Source: Orobanche coerulescens
Taxonomy: Eukaryota > Streptophyta > Magnoliopsida > Lamiales > Orobanchaceae
Direction of reading: 5' to 3'
Length of the DNA: 64,000 nucleotides
Assembly: GCA_033398695.1 (NCBI GenBank)
Contig: CM065801.1
Coordinates: 8,308,001 to 8,372,000 of the forward strand
Positions 10,961 through 22,289 of the stretch are shown here, in pieces (the first letter of the stretch is position 1; the number at the start of each line of letters is the position of its first letter). The notes under the pieces were generated by a model. The model was given only the letters and a program-made list of their open reading frames with translations. It was not told the DNA's origin and made no database searches. Made by a program: the position numbers and the translations under genes.

Positions 10961-11811
10961 ATTAACAGGCCAAAAAATGAAGAAAAAAAAAAGGAATATC
11001 TTTACAAAGTGCATATATAAAAGAAGTTTTTATATTAGGCAGATTCACATACCTTAAAATTTTAAATAATTGGGGCCGGTTTATTCCCATTATAAATCTC
11101 ACTAAATTTAGCCATTGTTTATCCGCTATTATTTTTGTAATAATGTTTGTACAATTTCTAAAATATCATTAAAAAATTTATATAAATTTTTTATCCTACA
11201 GCAAAAGAAAAAAAAACAATACAAAACGTGAAAATCTGGAAAACAGTAGTATTCAACCAAAACAATTAACTGAACAGAAAAAAAAAAAAAAAAAAAAAAA
11301 AAATACACAAAGGTGTCTTCATTATATATAATGGGCCTTTATTTTATAAAGGGCATTCATATTAAAGCAAATACCATGATATTAAGGTGTCATACACATA
11401 TTATACACCCTAATCACCCGTAGCAAACGAGTCATATATATATAGTAGAATATTGCTTAATACGAAAACAAAATTGTAAAATGCATTGATATGTAGTCGA
11501 GCCTGAAATGCGGTTGCGTTAAAAAAATCAGGGTGAAATTATGAAAACTTAATTTTAATAAATAAATCCAATTTTTGATCAAATAAATGTAACATTCGAA
11601 CTATAAAATCATGATGATATTTGGTTTACATGTGATGATCACATCGATCAAAAAATAATGCTCAAATTGTATGGTTGACTAAATTAACACGTGTTGACCA
11701 AAATAAAATGTATTTATATAATCGAGTCTGAAATGCGGATGTAAGTGCATTGTAGAATATTGCTTATTACGAAAACAAAATAAAATTAAATTGTCCTATT
11801 CATAAGGCCAC
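10961..11811. other. AT-rich stretch with a diverged direct repeat
   Basis: No gene is seen. A 24-base poly(A) run lies at about 11279-11302. A 30-bp stretch (GTAGAATATTGCTTAATACG and following) at 11447-11476 recurs at 11753-11782. CTGAAATGCGG recurs near 11504 and 11728 after CGAGCC/CGAGTC. These may be remains of an old element's repeats, but I cannot name it. Confidence 0.5.
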
Positions 11812-12057
11812 AATGGTATACTGTGACAATGTAAGTGTCATCTATCTTTCAGGAAAACATCAGCGCACCAAGCACATTGAAATGGACATCTACCTTGTTC
11901 GTGAGGAGGTTGTGCGGGGCATGTTCGTGTATTTCATGTTCCGTCCCGTTATCGGATTGCCGATATTTTCACTAAAGGTTTACCACAGGTCTTATTTGAA
12001 GATTTTCAGAATAGTCTCAGCATTCGTAAACCTCCCGTTTCGATTGCGAAGGTGTGA
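11812..12057 (+). pseudogene. Ty1-copia RNase H fragment
   Basis: This is the end of a copia polyprotein, where RNase H removes the RNA template during reverse transcription. VYCDNVSVIYLS, HQRTKHIEMDIYLVRE and, after a frameshift near 11925, YRIADIFTKGLPQVLF and DFQNSLSI are the family's hallmark tail motifs. The reading frame then ends at TGA about 12054. Everything upstream of RNase H is gone, and no paired LTRs were found. An AT-rich tract after the stop may be the beginning of a 3' LTR, but its end cannot be placed. Confidence 0.8.
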
Positions 12058-12219
12058 TAGATTATATAAATATTAGTTAGAATATTGTGTAATCTCCTAA
12101 TTAAGTTAGCATATGTTTTGTGCGGATGCGTTCCTGCGGATTGTGCTGCTTCGTGAGCATGTTATAACGTGAGTCTCTTATGCGAGTTTTTCTTTTTTTT
12201 TTTCCACAAACTCTACCAC

Positions 12220-12513
12220 TATTTTTTTTTTTTGATACCGTGCCCAAGCCTACACCGACTAGTCTCTGATAATGTACTACCACAAGATCTTCTTTGGGTT
12301 AAATCGCGAGATGTGTATCCCATTCAGTTCTTAAATATCCTCAACTACCGCATGCGAGTCGATTCGTCAAATTTGCTCCACGCCGACTTCAAATCCAACC
12401 GCAGTGCTCCCACCGGCATTCGGCGCCGCTCAATATTTAATTGTTTTTTAGTGATAAGAATATGTCGCATTCTTTTTTGTTGTGTTTTCTATTTTATGTA
12501 TAATTTTTTCTAG
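12220..12513 (+). other. Unrecognised open reading frame
   Basis: From about 12250 a plus-strand frame stays open and has protein-like composition (LPQDLLWVKSRDVYPIQF, NILNYRMRVDSSNLLHADF, APTGIRRRSIFNCF). It runs into an AT-rich tail with a stop at 12513. It has no good start: the in-frame ATG at 12169 is followed by a poly-phenylalanine stretch from T-runs. I do not recognise the family. It could be an exon of a host gene fragment or the C-terminal end of a transposon protein. Confidence 0.3.
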
Positions 12514-12650
12514 TTCTATTACTTTATGTAATAATTAATGTCATGAAATTTAAATTTTATCTTTTTTGTTGTGTTTTCTATTTTAGGAATAATTTTTTTA
12601 GGTTTATTACTTTATGTACTTATTAATGTACTGAAAATTTAAATTTTATC
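12471..12650. repeat. Tandem duplication, unit about 88 bp
   Basis: The unit CTTTTTTGTTGTGTTTTCTA followed by an AT-rich tail appears at about 12470 and again at about 12560. The second copy has several substitutions (for example TATTTTATG versus TATTTTAGG). Both end in AAATTTAAATTTTATC-like sequence. It lies just after the unrecognised frame. Confidence 0.7.
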
Positions 12651-12659
12651 TAGAAAATG

Positions 12660-12948
12660 AAAACAAAAATTTGAAGAAGGAATTTTTATATTCTTCTAAT
12701 ATAAGACGTCGTTGTTATATTATTAAACATGAATAAAGTTTTCAGACTAGTCTGCATACAAAATTCTAAATTTTTATGAAAACTATAAATATTTGTACTT
12801 TTGGAATACTCTCTCGGCTCATGATATAATTTGGAGTGGCACGTGTTTTAAGATAAAAGAAGTTGAAGATACTTTGGGTGGATAAAGGGTCCCGCACTTG
12901 AAGGTATTACTCAGTGAGAGAGAGCCCCACACAAGAAAAAGTAAGGGT
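12660..12948. other. No gene seen; left flank of the Mutator-like element
   Basis: AT-rich sequence with one GCACGTG G-box-like site at 12839 and a GAGAGAGA run near 12915. I see no coding frame or repeat boundary. Confidence 0.4.
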
Positions 12949-12957
12949 AAAAAGAAT

Positions 12958-14158
12958 GGGCTAGTCTTTCATAGAGTTCATAATATGGAGTTATTTATAG
13001 AGTTTGATTTGGCACATTCCCATTGGTCCACATGTTTATAGAGGAGCTTTATTTTAATAGGAGATTAACGAGTTTTTGACGAAAGTAGTGTTATTGAAAA
13101 AAGTATTTACCATAATAGTGTAGTTCCAAAAATATTTATCATAATAGTGTATTTTTCAATTTTTTTCAATTTTCAGCATTTTATCATTATGTTTTTGTTT
13201 GAGGAAAAATTTTTTTTTAAGAAAATTCAGAACTTTTATTGGAACTTCTAAAAAATCAGAAAAAAATCGGAACTTTTATTTTTTAAAAAAAATTATCTGG
13301 AATAATAATATTAAAAAGTAGAATTTTTTATTTAAAATTCAAAAATAAAAATTAAAAAATAAAAAAAAAATCTGGAAAATTTAAAAAATATGCAAAAAAA
13401 TCGAAACTTTTATTTTTTTAAGAAAAAAATATATGGAAAGTTTCGATTTTTTTGCATAATTTTTAAATTTTCAATATATTTTTTATATTTTATATTTTAT
13501 TTTTGAATTTAATATAAAAAAATTTGCTTTTAATATTATTCCATATATTTTTTCTTAAAAAAATAAAAGTTTCGATTTTTTGCATATTTATTAAATTTTC
13601 CAGATTTTTTTTTTATTTTTTACTTTTTATTTGAATTTTAAATAAGAAATTCTGCTTTTTAATATTTTTCCATATATTTTTTTCTTATAAAAATAAAAGT
13701 TTCGATTTTTTTGCATATTTTTTAAATTTTCCAAATTTTCTTTTTTATTTTTTAATTTTTATTTTTGAATTTTAAATAAAAAATTCTACTTTTTAATATT
13801 ATTATTCCAGATAATTTTTTTTAAAAAATAAAAGTTCCGATTTTTTTCTGATTTTTTAGAAGTTCCAATAAAAGTTCTGAATTTTCTTAAAAAAAAAATT
13901 TTACTCAAACAAAAACATAATGATGAAATGCTGAAAATTGAAAAAAATTGAAAAATACACTATTATGATAAATATTTTTGGAACTACACTATTATGGTAA
14001 ATACTTTTTTCAATAACACTACTTTCGTCAAAAACTCGTTAATCTCCTATTAAAATAAAGCTCCTCTAGTTAATTTATAAACATGTGGACCAATGGGAAT
14101 GTGCCAAATCAAACTCTACAAATAACTCCATATTATGAACTCTATGAAAGACTAGCCC
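12958..14158. mobile_element. Foldback Mutator-like element (long-TIR MULE), 1.2 kb
   Basis: The two halves are near-perfect inverted copies of each other centred near 13558. The left end starts GGGCTAGTCTTTCATAGAGT and the right end is its reverse complement. The whole is flanked by a perfect 9-bp TSD, AAAAAGAAT, at 12949-12957 and 14159-14167. TSDs of 9 bp and long TIRs indicate the Mutator superfamily. No transposase is encoded. The interior is an AT-rich set of short internal repeats (TTTCGATTTTTTTGCAT-type). A small gap near 14066-14075 (AGTTAATTTATA) is the main difference between arms. A transcript across it would form a long hairpin. Confidence 0.92.
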
Positions 14159-14167
14159 AAAAAGAAT

Positions 14168-14389
14168 TATTTGTGGTGGGGTAGTGTTCGAAAAAGAGAA
14201 AGTATTATTTCATAGATGACCCAAAAGAAAATAGGAACATTTATGAGGTAATACTGTTTTTTGAATGCTTTCGATTGGCCTAATTTTCCTATCTTGTCTC
14301 AGGCCCCCGAATCAGTATCCAGTCTTGCGCTAGCCACAAACACTCTAATTTGTATTTATACACACCCCTACTCACCAGAAATTTAGGTG
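14168..14389. other. No gene seen between MULE and the hAT nest
   Basis: Single-copy-looking sequence without open frames of note. The last 8 bases before the hAT terminus (GTGGGGAG, 14390-14397) would be the left target duplication of the outer hAT element. Its partner would lie beyond the right edge. Confidence 0.4.
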
Positions 14390-14538
14390 GTGGGGAGTAG
14401 AGGTAGAGATGTTAAACGGGCTCGGGCCCGTAGGGTTGGCCCGTTTAACCCGCCAAAAAATCGGGTTAGGGTCGATATTTCTACCTGTTTAATTCGAATT
14501 TTTACTGACCGAAATTGTTCAGCTGGCCGTAAATTGCT

Positions 14539-14540
<2 letters not shown>

Positions 14541-14600
<60 letters not shown>
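14541..14600. repeat. (AT)n-(AC)n microsatellite
   Basis: About 48 bp of pure AT repeat followed by ACACACACAC, within the inner hAT element. A second AT-rich run follows to 14820. Tyr-Ile repeat frames here are translations of the repeat. Confidence 0.9.
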
Positions 14601-14603
<3 letters not shown>

Positions 14604-14954
14604 ATTAATATTATATATAAAATATATATTAATATTATATATAATATATATTATTACTGTATTTGTTCATATAGTGTATATATATATACATAAAATTGAA
14701 AAAAAAAATATATATATATATATACATAAAATTGTATTTTTTGTTATATTTATTATAGTATAGTTGTTACTATATATATAAAATATATTGTTATTTTTTT
14801 TTACTTATAAAAAAAATAAAAAATAGATTTTTTAAATATTTAGCCCGTTTAGCCCGAAACCCGTTAGGGTTAGGGTTAGGGCCAATATTTCCTAACCCGT
14901 TTAAATTCGGGCTTTTTAGCCCGGACCGTTTAGCCCGAAGCCCGCTAGGGCTAG

Positions 14955-15707
14955 TGATCGGTCAAAAACTTATCCTAAAAATAGGAGTTCTTGAGTCGTT
15001 CGCAAATATATACGAGGTAGAAGTAGTTTGTGGTAAGTTCTACCAAGGTCTTTTCTCTCGAGGATTGTCCAACAGGGCTTCGTATAATATTTTGTTACAA
15101 ATTATGAGAAATAAATACTAAAATAGATTATTGGATTTTTAAATATTAACTTAATTAAAATGCACTATGTTTAATTTAAACTATTTTTAATAAGACTTTT
15201 TAATAAGACTATTTTTAATACTACTATTTTTAAGAAGACTATTTTTTTAACTAGTGGAAATGAATAGAATTGAAATGAGTTGGAATTTATAAAATCTAGG
15301 GATTACGGGTTCATTAAATTAGGTTTTTAATTAAGTATAGGAATTGATTTACACGGATATAAAAGAAAACGAATGTTTATCGAGTAATCAACTTTTCACC
15401 TGCATCTGTAATCAAAGATGTCTTAACCACTTTCGCAATCTTAAGATGTTGATAACAAGATTAACACTTGATAGATTGAAGAGATATGTTTCCAATTCAC
15501 TCAACAATCAATCAAGGAGATTTCATTAGTAGAAATAGGATATGATCAATCTCTATTTAAACCAATTAGTCCTTTTTAATCAAAATAGTGTAAATCAATC
15601 AAATACTCAATATATAACCTAATAGAAATCCCCCTTCCCCTAGGAAGAAAGATTAGCTACTCATTGGTTTATACAAACTAAAATTATAATAGAAATAATT
15701 GATATAC

Positions 15708-15763
<56 letters not shown>

Positions 15764-16679
15764 CTTTTAATTACTAGAACTTAATGACAATAGATAAAAC
15801 TTATTTGAATATGATGAATCAAAGTGCAAGAAACAAACTTCAAAATATAACTTCAAACTTGTTTAAAGGTTACAAGCTTACCAAAATTGAAAGTAAAATA
15901 CTAAGTGCTTATTGATCAAGACTTTTCAATTACAAACTAAATGAAAGAAAAACTTTAAACTAAAAATGAAATACAAACTAAAATTGAAAGTTCTAAGGAA
16001 AATATATTGCTAAAGGAAAGGAGTATTTCTTAGCAAGAAGTTGAGGATTTCTTGGTAAGAATGTGGAGTGATTTTGCAATGGGTGAAGATGCCCTTTTAT
16101 AGGTGATTTTCAAGAATACAATTGATTATTTAATTCAAAATATCTATTGTAATATCATTTTTTAATTCTTTGTTCACACTTCACCCATGACTTTGATTTT
16201 TCAGATTTTTGACCATAAAAATATCTTGTGGTTGAGTTCACAAGTTGGTCAAAATGGACTAATTTTGCATGGCATCTGTGAAAAACGGCGATGTAAAACG
16301 GCCCAGGTTGCCCCGTGTTGTGCGCCGCTTTGTGGTGACTCGGTCTTCTTCCGAATACGCGTGAGGACACGGCGCTAAATGCCGGCCGTGTGTGAAACGC
16401 CCAAGACACGGCCTCTTTTGCGCCGTATGTGAAACTTGACGTAACACGGTCCATTTTGCGCCGCTTTTGTATGGTCGCTTGTCCCGAAAAATTCCCGTCG
16501 TTGGATTTGATCTTGTTTTCCGTCCTTTTGATGCTTCATGTCAAGAATCAGAAATAACCATTTTTAGCTCATGTTTGGACATATCTCAGAAATATATATT
16601 TTTAATCACAAATCAAGACAATTATGCCCTAAAAATGAATATTTTGTATATGAATTTTAGATCAATTATGCACCAATCA
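14955..16679 (-). repeat. Athila-like element 3' LTR
   Basis: 1,725 bp, nearly identical to the LTR at 23760-25471. The largest difference is an AT microsatellite of about 50 bp at 15711-15759 against about 22 bp at 24520-24541. The remaining differences are scattered substitutions and small indels. The internal-side end carries a GC-rich block (16280-16490) with repeated ACGGC/CGGCC motifs. The short open frames on either strand here are not genes. Confidence 0.93.
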
Positions 16680-16700
16680 AATACCCCACACTTAAATTCT
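16680..16700 (-). other. Athila-like element polypurine tract
   Basis: Read on the minus strand, TTTAAGTGTGGGGTATT lies directly before the 3' LTR start (TGATTGG). This is the expected place for plus-strand priming, and a GTGTGGGG core is common in Athila/Tat elements. Confidence 0.6.
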
Positions 16701-18580
16701 TGCTAGTCCCGAGCAAGACTCATTATTAATCACACACAAAATAAAAATCAAAATAAGACACAAAATAAAAAATAAAAAATAATACACACAAATTTAAGAA
16801 AAATAATTATATATAAAGATAAAAAGAGATCAAAATGCCATTAATACACAATAACCAACTTTATACGGTAGATAGAAATGAATCAAGATTCAAAATAAAT
16901 CTACTAACGATTTTGAAGTTAAAACACGGTTTTTATTTTTGTAATTCCAAAATACAAGGTTTTCCACCCAAAAGGTTGATTATTTCTTTCCCACTCGTGA
17001 CTTCACACGACTCCCTTTAATGGTTGCTCTCGATCACTCGTTTATTTTTCGACTCAATATGAAGAAGAATTTCATCGGCGTCATCAAATATTGTGATTTT
17101 CACAAAATTGAGTGTATTGAAATTCAGCTACTAATTAATTCAAATCTGCTCATAAACTACATCCCTTTTAGTGATAGCTTTCACACCGTTATTTGCTAAC
17201 GTGTAGCTCTTTTCACTAACACAATTTCTATTTCATTATTTTTCTTTCGTAAAAAGGTGATAGCTTTCACACCGTTATTTGCTAACGTGTAGCTCTTTTC
17301 ACCAATTTTTCTGAGACGGCAGCTACGCACCAACAATGGTTAGTCCTTTATTTTTTGCAAAATTTAAGACTTCCAAAATTAGGCATTGTCGCTCAACACT
17401 TCTCCTTTTCGTCATTTATTTTTTAGGTGATAGCTTTCACCGTTATTTGCTAACGTGTAGCTCTTTTCACCAATGACTTTTTTTTAGGGAATAGAATTTT
17501 TGCGAAAATTATTTTTAGTTAAGCATGAAAAATCAAAAACTCCACAAATTAAGTAAATTTCAGTTTTATTTTTCATCAACCAATTGATTCTTCTTTTCTC
17601 AAGGTAACGAATGACTCGATTTTATATGATAATTACAAGGCTTGGAAAGAGAGATTAAGGCTCAAAATTTTTTTTTTTTTTGGAATATACAATTTTTTTA
17701 CCGGTTAAAACAATTTTAGAAGCTTGTATATAGTTAATTTATTGGTGTTTATGGCCAGATCTAGAAATCTCACAAATCAAAATACTATATATATATATAC
17801 ATACTAAAAAAAAAAAAAAAAATTTAAGGCAAATAAAAACACACCAAAATACTAACACACTAAAACATACTACAACAAACCACCCCCAAACTTGAAAATA
17901 AACTGTCTCGCTTATAAAATAAAAATAAAAATCAATGCAGTAAGCGAGAATACTCCTGTTAAGAAAGTTGATGTCTGAGCCTAACGCCTTTTAGAATCTG
18001 CAAGAGAATAAATATACGAGGCACACACAAAAGAAAATAAAATATACTCGTAAGTATAACATAATTTTTTAGATGCGCATCAAGAAAGTCCGAAGAGTCG
18101 CCTTTACGCCGCCATCGAGTTTTTAAAAAAGCAAAACATGAAATAAAAATTACAAAGAATACATAAATCGCGAATAGATGCGCGTCAAGAGATCAAGAAG
18201 AAACTCCTTAAGCCGCCATCATTTAATTTTTTTTTTTTTTTTTTTGATTTTTTAGATTTTTTGATTTTTAGAAATAATAAGAAAAACAATAAATAAATTG
18301 GGTTCCCTCCCAATAAGGGCTTGTTTAATGTCATTAGCTTGACAACTTCCTGTTTTAGTCGTGCGACGGATCTTCAAGGGTTATGCTCTCTCCGTGAGGA
18401 ATTTTCTGATTTTCAAAATAAGGCTTTACCCTGTGTCCGTTCACCTGAAATGACTCTTTGGTTTGAGGATTTATCACCGATTACTCCGTATGGAAATACT
18501 TCCTCAATCTCGAAGGGTCCCGGCCCAGTGATTTTAGCTTACCCGGAAATAATCGCAAACGAGAATTAAATAAAAGTACT
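16701..18580. other. Non-coding 3' region of the Athila-like element
   Basis: About 1.9 kb between integrase and the polypurine tract, AT-rich, without a convincing frame. It holds three copies of a 48-bp repeat (17171-17216, 17256-17303, 17426-17471). It also holds two related copies of GATGCGC(A/G)TCAAGA followed by GCCGCCATC (about 18072-18118 and 18177-18221). In intact Athila elements an env-like ORF can lie here; I see none. Confidence 0.6.
17171..17471. repeat. Three interspersed 46-48-bp repeats with inverted ends
   Basis: Each copy begins (G)GTGATAGCTTTCAC, continues CGTTATTTGCTAACGTGTAG, and ends CTCTTTTCACC. The ends GGTGA and TCACC are inverted, so each unit could close into a stem. 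Spacers of about 40 and 120 bp differ from one another. Confidence 0.85.
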
Positions 18581-19700
18581 TTCGCACTGGTTCAAGGTGT
18601 TTGAGGGTAAGTTTCCTGGTCATGAAGTCTCTTGACTTTGTCTTTGTAAATCGAGAGTTCTCGTATGCTTCGTTTCTTAACTCGTCTAGTTCGGATATTT
18701 GTAGCAGTCTTTCTGTCCGACTTTTTCAATTCCATTGAAACGGCCTTAATTGCCCAATAAGCTTTATGTTCGATTTCAACCGGAAGGTGACAATTTTTCC
18801 ATAGACTAGGCGGTAAGGGCTCATTCCCAATGGACTCTTGTATGTCGTTCGTATGCCCAAAGTGCATCGACCAATTTTTCACCCCAATCTTTTCGAGTTG
18901 GGCGACGCTTTTTCCAAGATCCCTTTTATTTGTCGGTTGCTTGTTTCGGCTGACAGACGTTTGTGGATGGTAGGAGTTGCAATTTTGTGATTTATGCCAT
19001 TTTGGCCATAAGCTTGTCAAATAACTTGTTGCGTAGTGAGATCCCCATCACCGATTATTGCCTTGGGAAATCCAAACGGTGATTATGTATTCTGTACAAA
19101 CTTAACAACAATATTAGCATCATTAGTCCTTGTGGGGATTGCCTCAACCCACTTGGATACATAATCGACTGCTAAAAGAATGTACTCAAAATTTCCCGAT
19201 TTAGTGAATGGTCCCATAAAATCAATTCCCCATACATCAAAAATTTCTACGACCAAATTGATCGTGAGGGGCATCTCATTTCTTTTTCCGATATTACCAG
19301 TTCGTTGACACCTATCGTGACCGAACACAAAAATGATATGCGTCTTTAAATAAGGATGGCCAATACAAACCAGATTGGAGAATTTTTGTGCGGTCTTTTG
19401 TCCGCCAAAATGTCCTCCGCAATGAAGTTCGTGGCAAAGGTTAGTACACTTTGTTGCTCATCTTCCGGGACACATCGCCTCATGATTTCATCTTTGCATA
19501 ATCGAAAAGGCATGGTTCGTCCCGAGTAGTTTTTGCATGATGATAGAAACCTTTTCTTTTCTTGGTAAGAAATGTTAGGTGGGAGCATTTCACAAACCAA
19601 ATAATTCACAATATCTCGCAAACCAAGGTACCGAAGAAATTTTAAATAGATTTTCATGTGGAAAAGAGTCCACAATTTCTTCATGTTTGTTATCTATTTC
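18581..19700 (-). pseudogene. Athila-like integrase, broken
   Basis: Integrase joins the cDNA to the target. On the minus strand the zinc-binding part (about 19440-19280, including HCGGHFGGQKTAQKF and CQRTGN) leads into the catalytic core with VWGIDFMGPF and ILLAVDYVSKWVEAIPT (about 19250-19130). Much further on comes the family-specific tail LPVEIEHKAYWAIKAVSMEL (about 18790). The middle of the core, with the remaining acidic residues, is disrupted by stops and frameshifts between 18800 and 19080. It is clearly recognisable but cannot be functional as read. Confidence 0.85.
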
Positions 19701-19739
19701 TTCGTTATTTTTAAACGAGACAAATGGTCTGCGACCACA

Positions 19740-21170
19740 TTTTCACTTCCTTTCCGATCCTTTATTTCCACATTAAATTCTTGAAGCATTAAAATCCACC
19801 GAATCAACCGAGGTTTTGCTTGTTGCTTTTTCAATGATGTCGTAAAGCCGCATGGTCTCGAATGTACAATCACTTTAGATCCTACAATATAAGATCTAAA
19901 TTTATCCAGGAGAAAACCATGACTAATAATTCTTTCTCGGTTGTCGTATAATTAACTCGCGCATCATTTAATGTTAGACTAGCGTAATAAACCACACGGA
20001 GCATTTTATCAATTCTTTGGCCCAAAAGCGCACCAACAAATTTCGGTCGGATGCATCACACATAATTTCAAAGGTAAAGACCAATCGGGGGCAATTACGA
20101 TTGGTGCCGTGGTTAGTTTCTCTTTCAAGGTTTTAAAAGCGTCGAGGCAAGCGTCATCGAAAATGAAGGAAACATCTTTGGTAAGCAAAGTGCGAGAGGT
20201 TTACTTATTTTTGAAAAATCTTTGATAAACCTTCTATAAAAACCGGCATGTCCTAAAAACTCCCGATTGCCTTTACATTGTTTGGTGGCGGTAATTTTTG
20301 AATGACATCAATTTTTGCTTTGTCGACTTCAATTCCATGATTTGACACCACATGGCCTAGCACAATTCCACTTTCTGTCATAAAATGACTTTTTCCCAAC
20401 CGAGAGTTAAATGGCTTTCAATACAACGTTCAAGTACTTTGGTCAATTTATTTAAGCAATCATCAAAAGATGATCCAAATCTTGAAAAGTCATCCATAAA
20501 TACCTCAATAGAATCGCCGATCATATCCGAGAAAATTGACAACATGCACCTTTGAAAAGTTCTGGTGCATTGCATAATCCAAAGGGCATTCTTCGACAAG
20601 CAAAAGTTCCAAAAGGGCATGTGAATGTGGTCTTGATTGGTCCTCGGGTGCAATCGCCACTTGATAATACCCCGAAAGGCCATCAAGAAAACAAGAGAAT
20701 TTGTGTCCTGCAAGTTTATCAAGCATTTGGTCAATAAAAGGTAGAGGAAAATAATCCTTTTTGGTGGCGGCATTTAATTTTCGATAATCAATGCACATCC
20801 GCCACCCGGTTGTTACCCTCGTTGGTACTAGCTCTCCCTTATCATTTTCAATCACTGTTATGCCACTTTTCTTTGGCACCACATGTATCGGGCTTACCCA
20901 TTCACTATCCGCAATCGGATAAATAATTCCCTCAGCTAGTAATTTTAAAATTTCCTTTTTACTACCTCTAGCATATTGGGATTTAATCTTCGTTGTGCTT
21001 CTCTTCTTGGTTTTTCCCCCTCTTCTAGGATTATTTTGTGCATACATGTTGAAGGGCTAATTCCCTTAATATCACTCAAACCCCATCCTATTGCCTCTTT
21101 GCATTTTTTTAAAACTTCTATTAAAAGAAATTCTTCATCTTTGTTCAATTCTGCATTAATAATTACGGGT
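19740..21170 (-). pseudogene. Athila-like reverse transcriptase and RNase H, broken
   Basis: The RT begins with LSDIKGISPSTCMHKIILEE and RRLNPNMLEVV (about 21090-20960). It continues with EGIIYPIADSEWVSPIHVVP, GWRMCIDYRKLNAATKKDYF and the active-site VFMDDFS (about 20490), where the aspartate pair is present. RNase H follows at about 20280-19740 and is recognisable from YYASLTLNDARVNYTTTEKE (about 19990-19930). Frameshifts occur near 20950, 20640 and repeatedly after 20380. RT copies the element RNA into cDNA and RNase H removes the template. Confidence 0.88.
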
Positions 21171-21449
21171 TTTTATTTCCCTCTTCAAGAAAAACATATT
21201 TTAAATGCTTAGGCAATTCTTTAAGTTCCGGTATTTCTTTTTCTTTGCTATCCATTAACGACTCAGACTATCTATCTTAATCCTGTAAGAGATTTTCGCA
21301 CACTTCTCCTTCAACTTCCGGTTAAGCTCGAACATTCCATTACTTGTTCTGTATAATGAGAGTTTCTGCATTGTCAATAATATCAACAAAAGCACACTCC
21401 TCGTATAAATCGTAACTAGGAACAGGGCGAATTAAACACGTAAAATGTC

Positions 21450-21840
21450 ACGGTTTCATTTAACACACTCATGGTTAATTTTCCTCTTTTAACATCAATT
21501 ATTGTTTCAATGGTAGCCATGAAAGGTCTTCCCAATAAAATAGAATGATCTTTTCCATTTTCTAGACATTGTCCCATTTCTAAGACAACAAAATCTTTGG
21601 AATAATAAGCCCCTCTATGTCAACCAAAATATCTTCGATAATTCCAACAGATAACGAAGCGATCTATCGCCAATTGTAAACATATTTTAGTTGGGCTAAG
21701 TTCACCAAGATCAAGTTGCTCAAAAATATATAATGGCATCAAATTTATACCGCTCCAAGATCAAGCATACCGGTGGTCTTCTTACCGTTTCCCATAGCGA
21801 TATTTATGATGAAGCTACCCGGATCACTTTGCTTGGGAGG
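21450..21840 (-). pseudogene. Athila-like aspartic protease, broken
   Basis: This is the part of the polyprotein that cuts gag-pol. A minus-strand LDLGAV (about 21770), in place of the usual D-S/L-GA-S active site, is followed by recognisable ILLGRPFMATIETIIDV and GKLTMSVLNE (about 21540-21470). Several stops interrupt it. Positions are approximate because the frame changes more than once. Confidence 0.65.
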
Positions 21841-22289
21841 TAATCGTTGTTGGAGCAATGCACATAACCTCCGAGACAATGATTTTTTCTCTATATCCAA
21901 ACTTCTTTTTATCCGTGAGTAATTCTTTGAAAAATTTTCCGTATCTTTGGGACACTTTTTATTACTTCCAATAAAAGAAGGTTTACATTTACTTTATGAC
22001 ATATCAAAAAAATTTAGAAATTGCTTCTCAAGTTTTTCATTTTTGTCGACTTGGAAAAGGTATTGGGGGTTTGTATGGATTTGTAGATTTGTGGAGTGTT
22101 GGGATGGGGACTTCTTCTTTAGAATTTTCATTTGACTCCTTATATTCGTCCTTGTTTCGCAATAATTGAAATATCATCATTAGAAGGGGAATCAACTTGA
22201 TTGTTATAAATCTTACCGGTTCTCGGCGTGGTGATAGCTTTAGCTTGTTCGGGTTGACTTGGTAACCTCCCTTTCTCGGTTATTTTGCG

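Noticed and set aside
14861..14882. Telomere-like GTTAGGGTTAGGGTTAGGG
   Set aside because: The plant telomere repeat is TTTAGGG. This is a short run inside the inner hAT's subterminal GGGTTAGGG/GCCCG motifs and has a mirrored counterpart near 14460, so it belongs to the transposon.
16155..16454. Cysteine-poor frames in the Athila-like LTR GC block (also 25020-25400)
   Set aside because: These come from the GC-rich repeat motifs and the frame differs between the two LTRs.
16701..18580. Possible env-like gene between integrase and 3' LTR of the Athila-like element
   Set aside because: No open frame longer than about 80 codons, no signal peptide or membrane segment. The region is AT-rich with short repeats.
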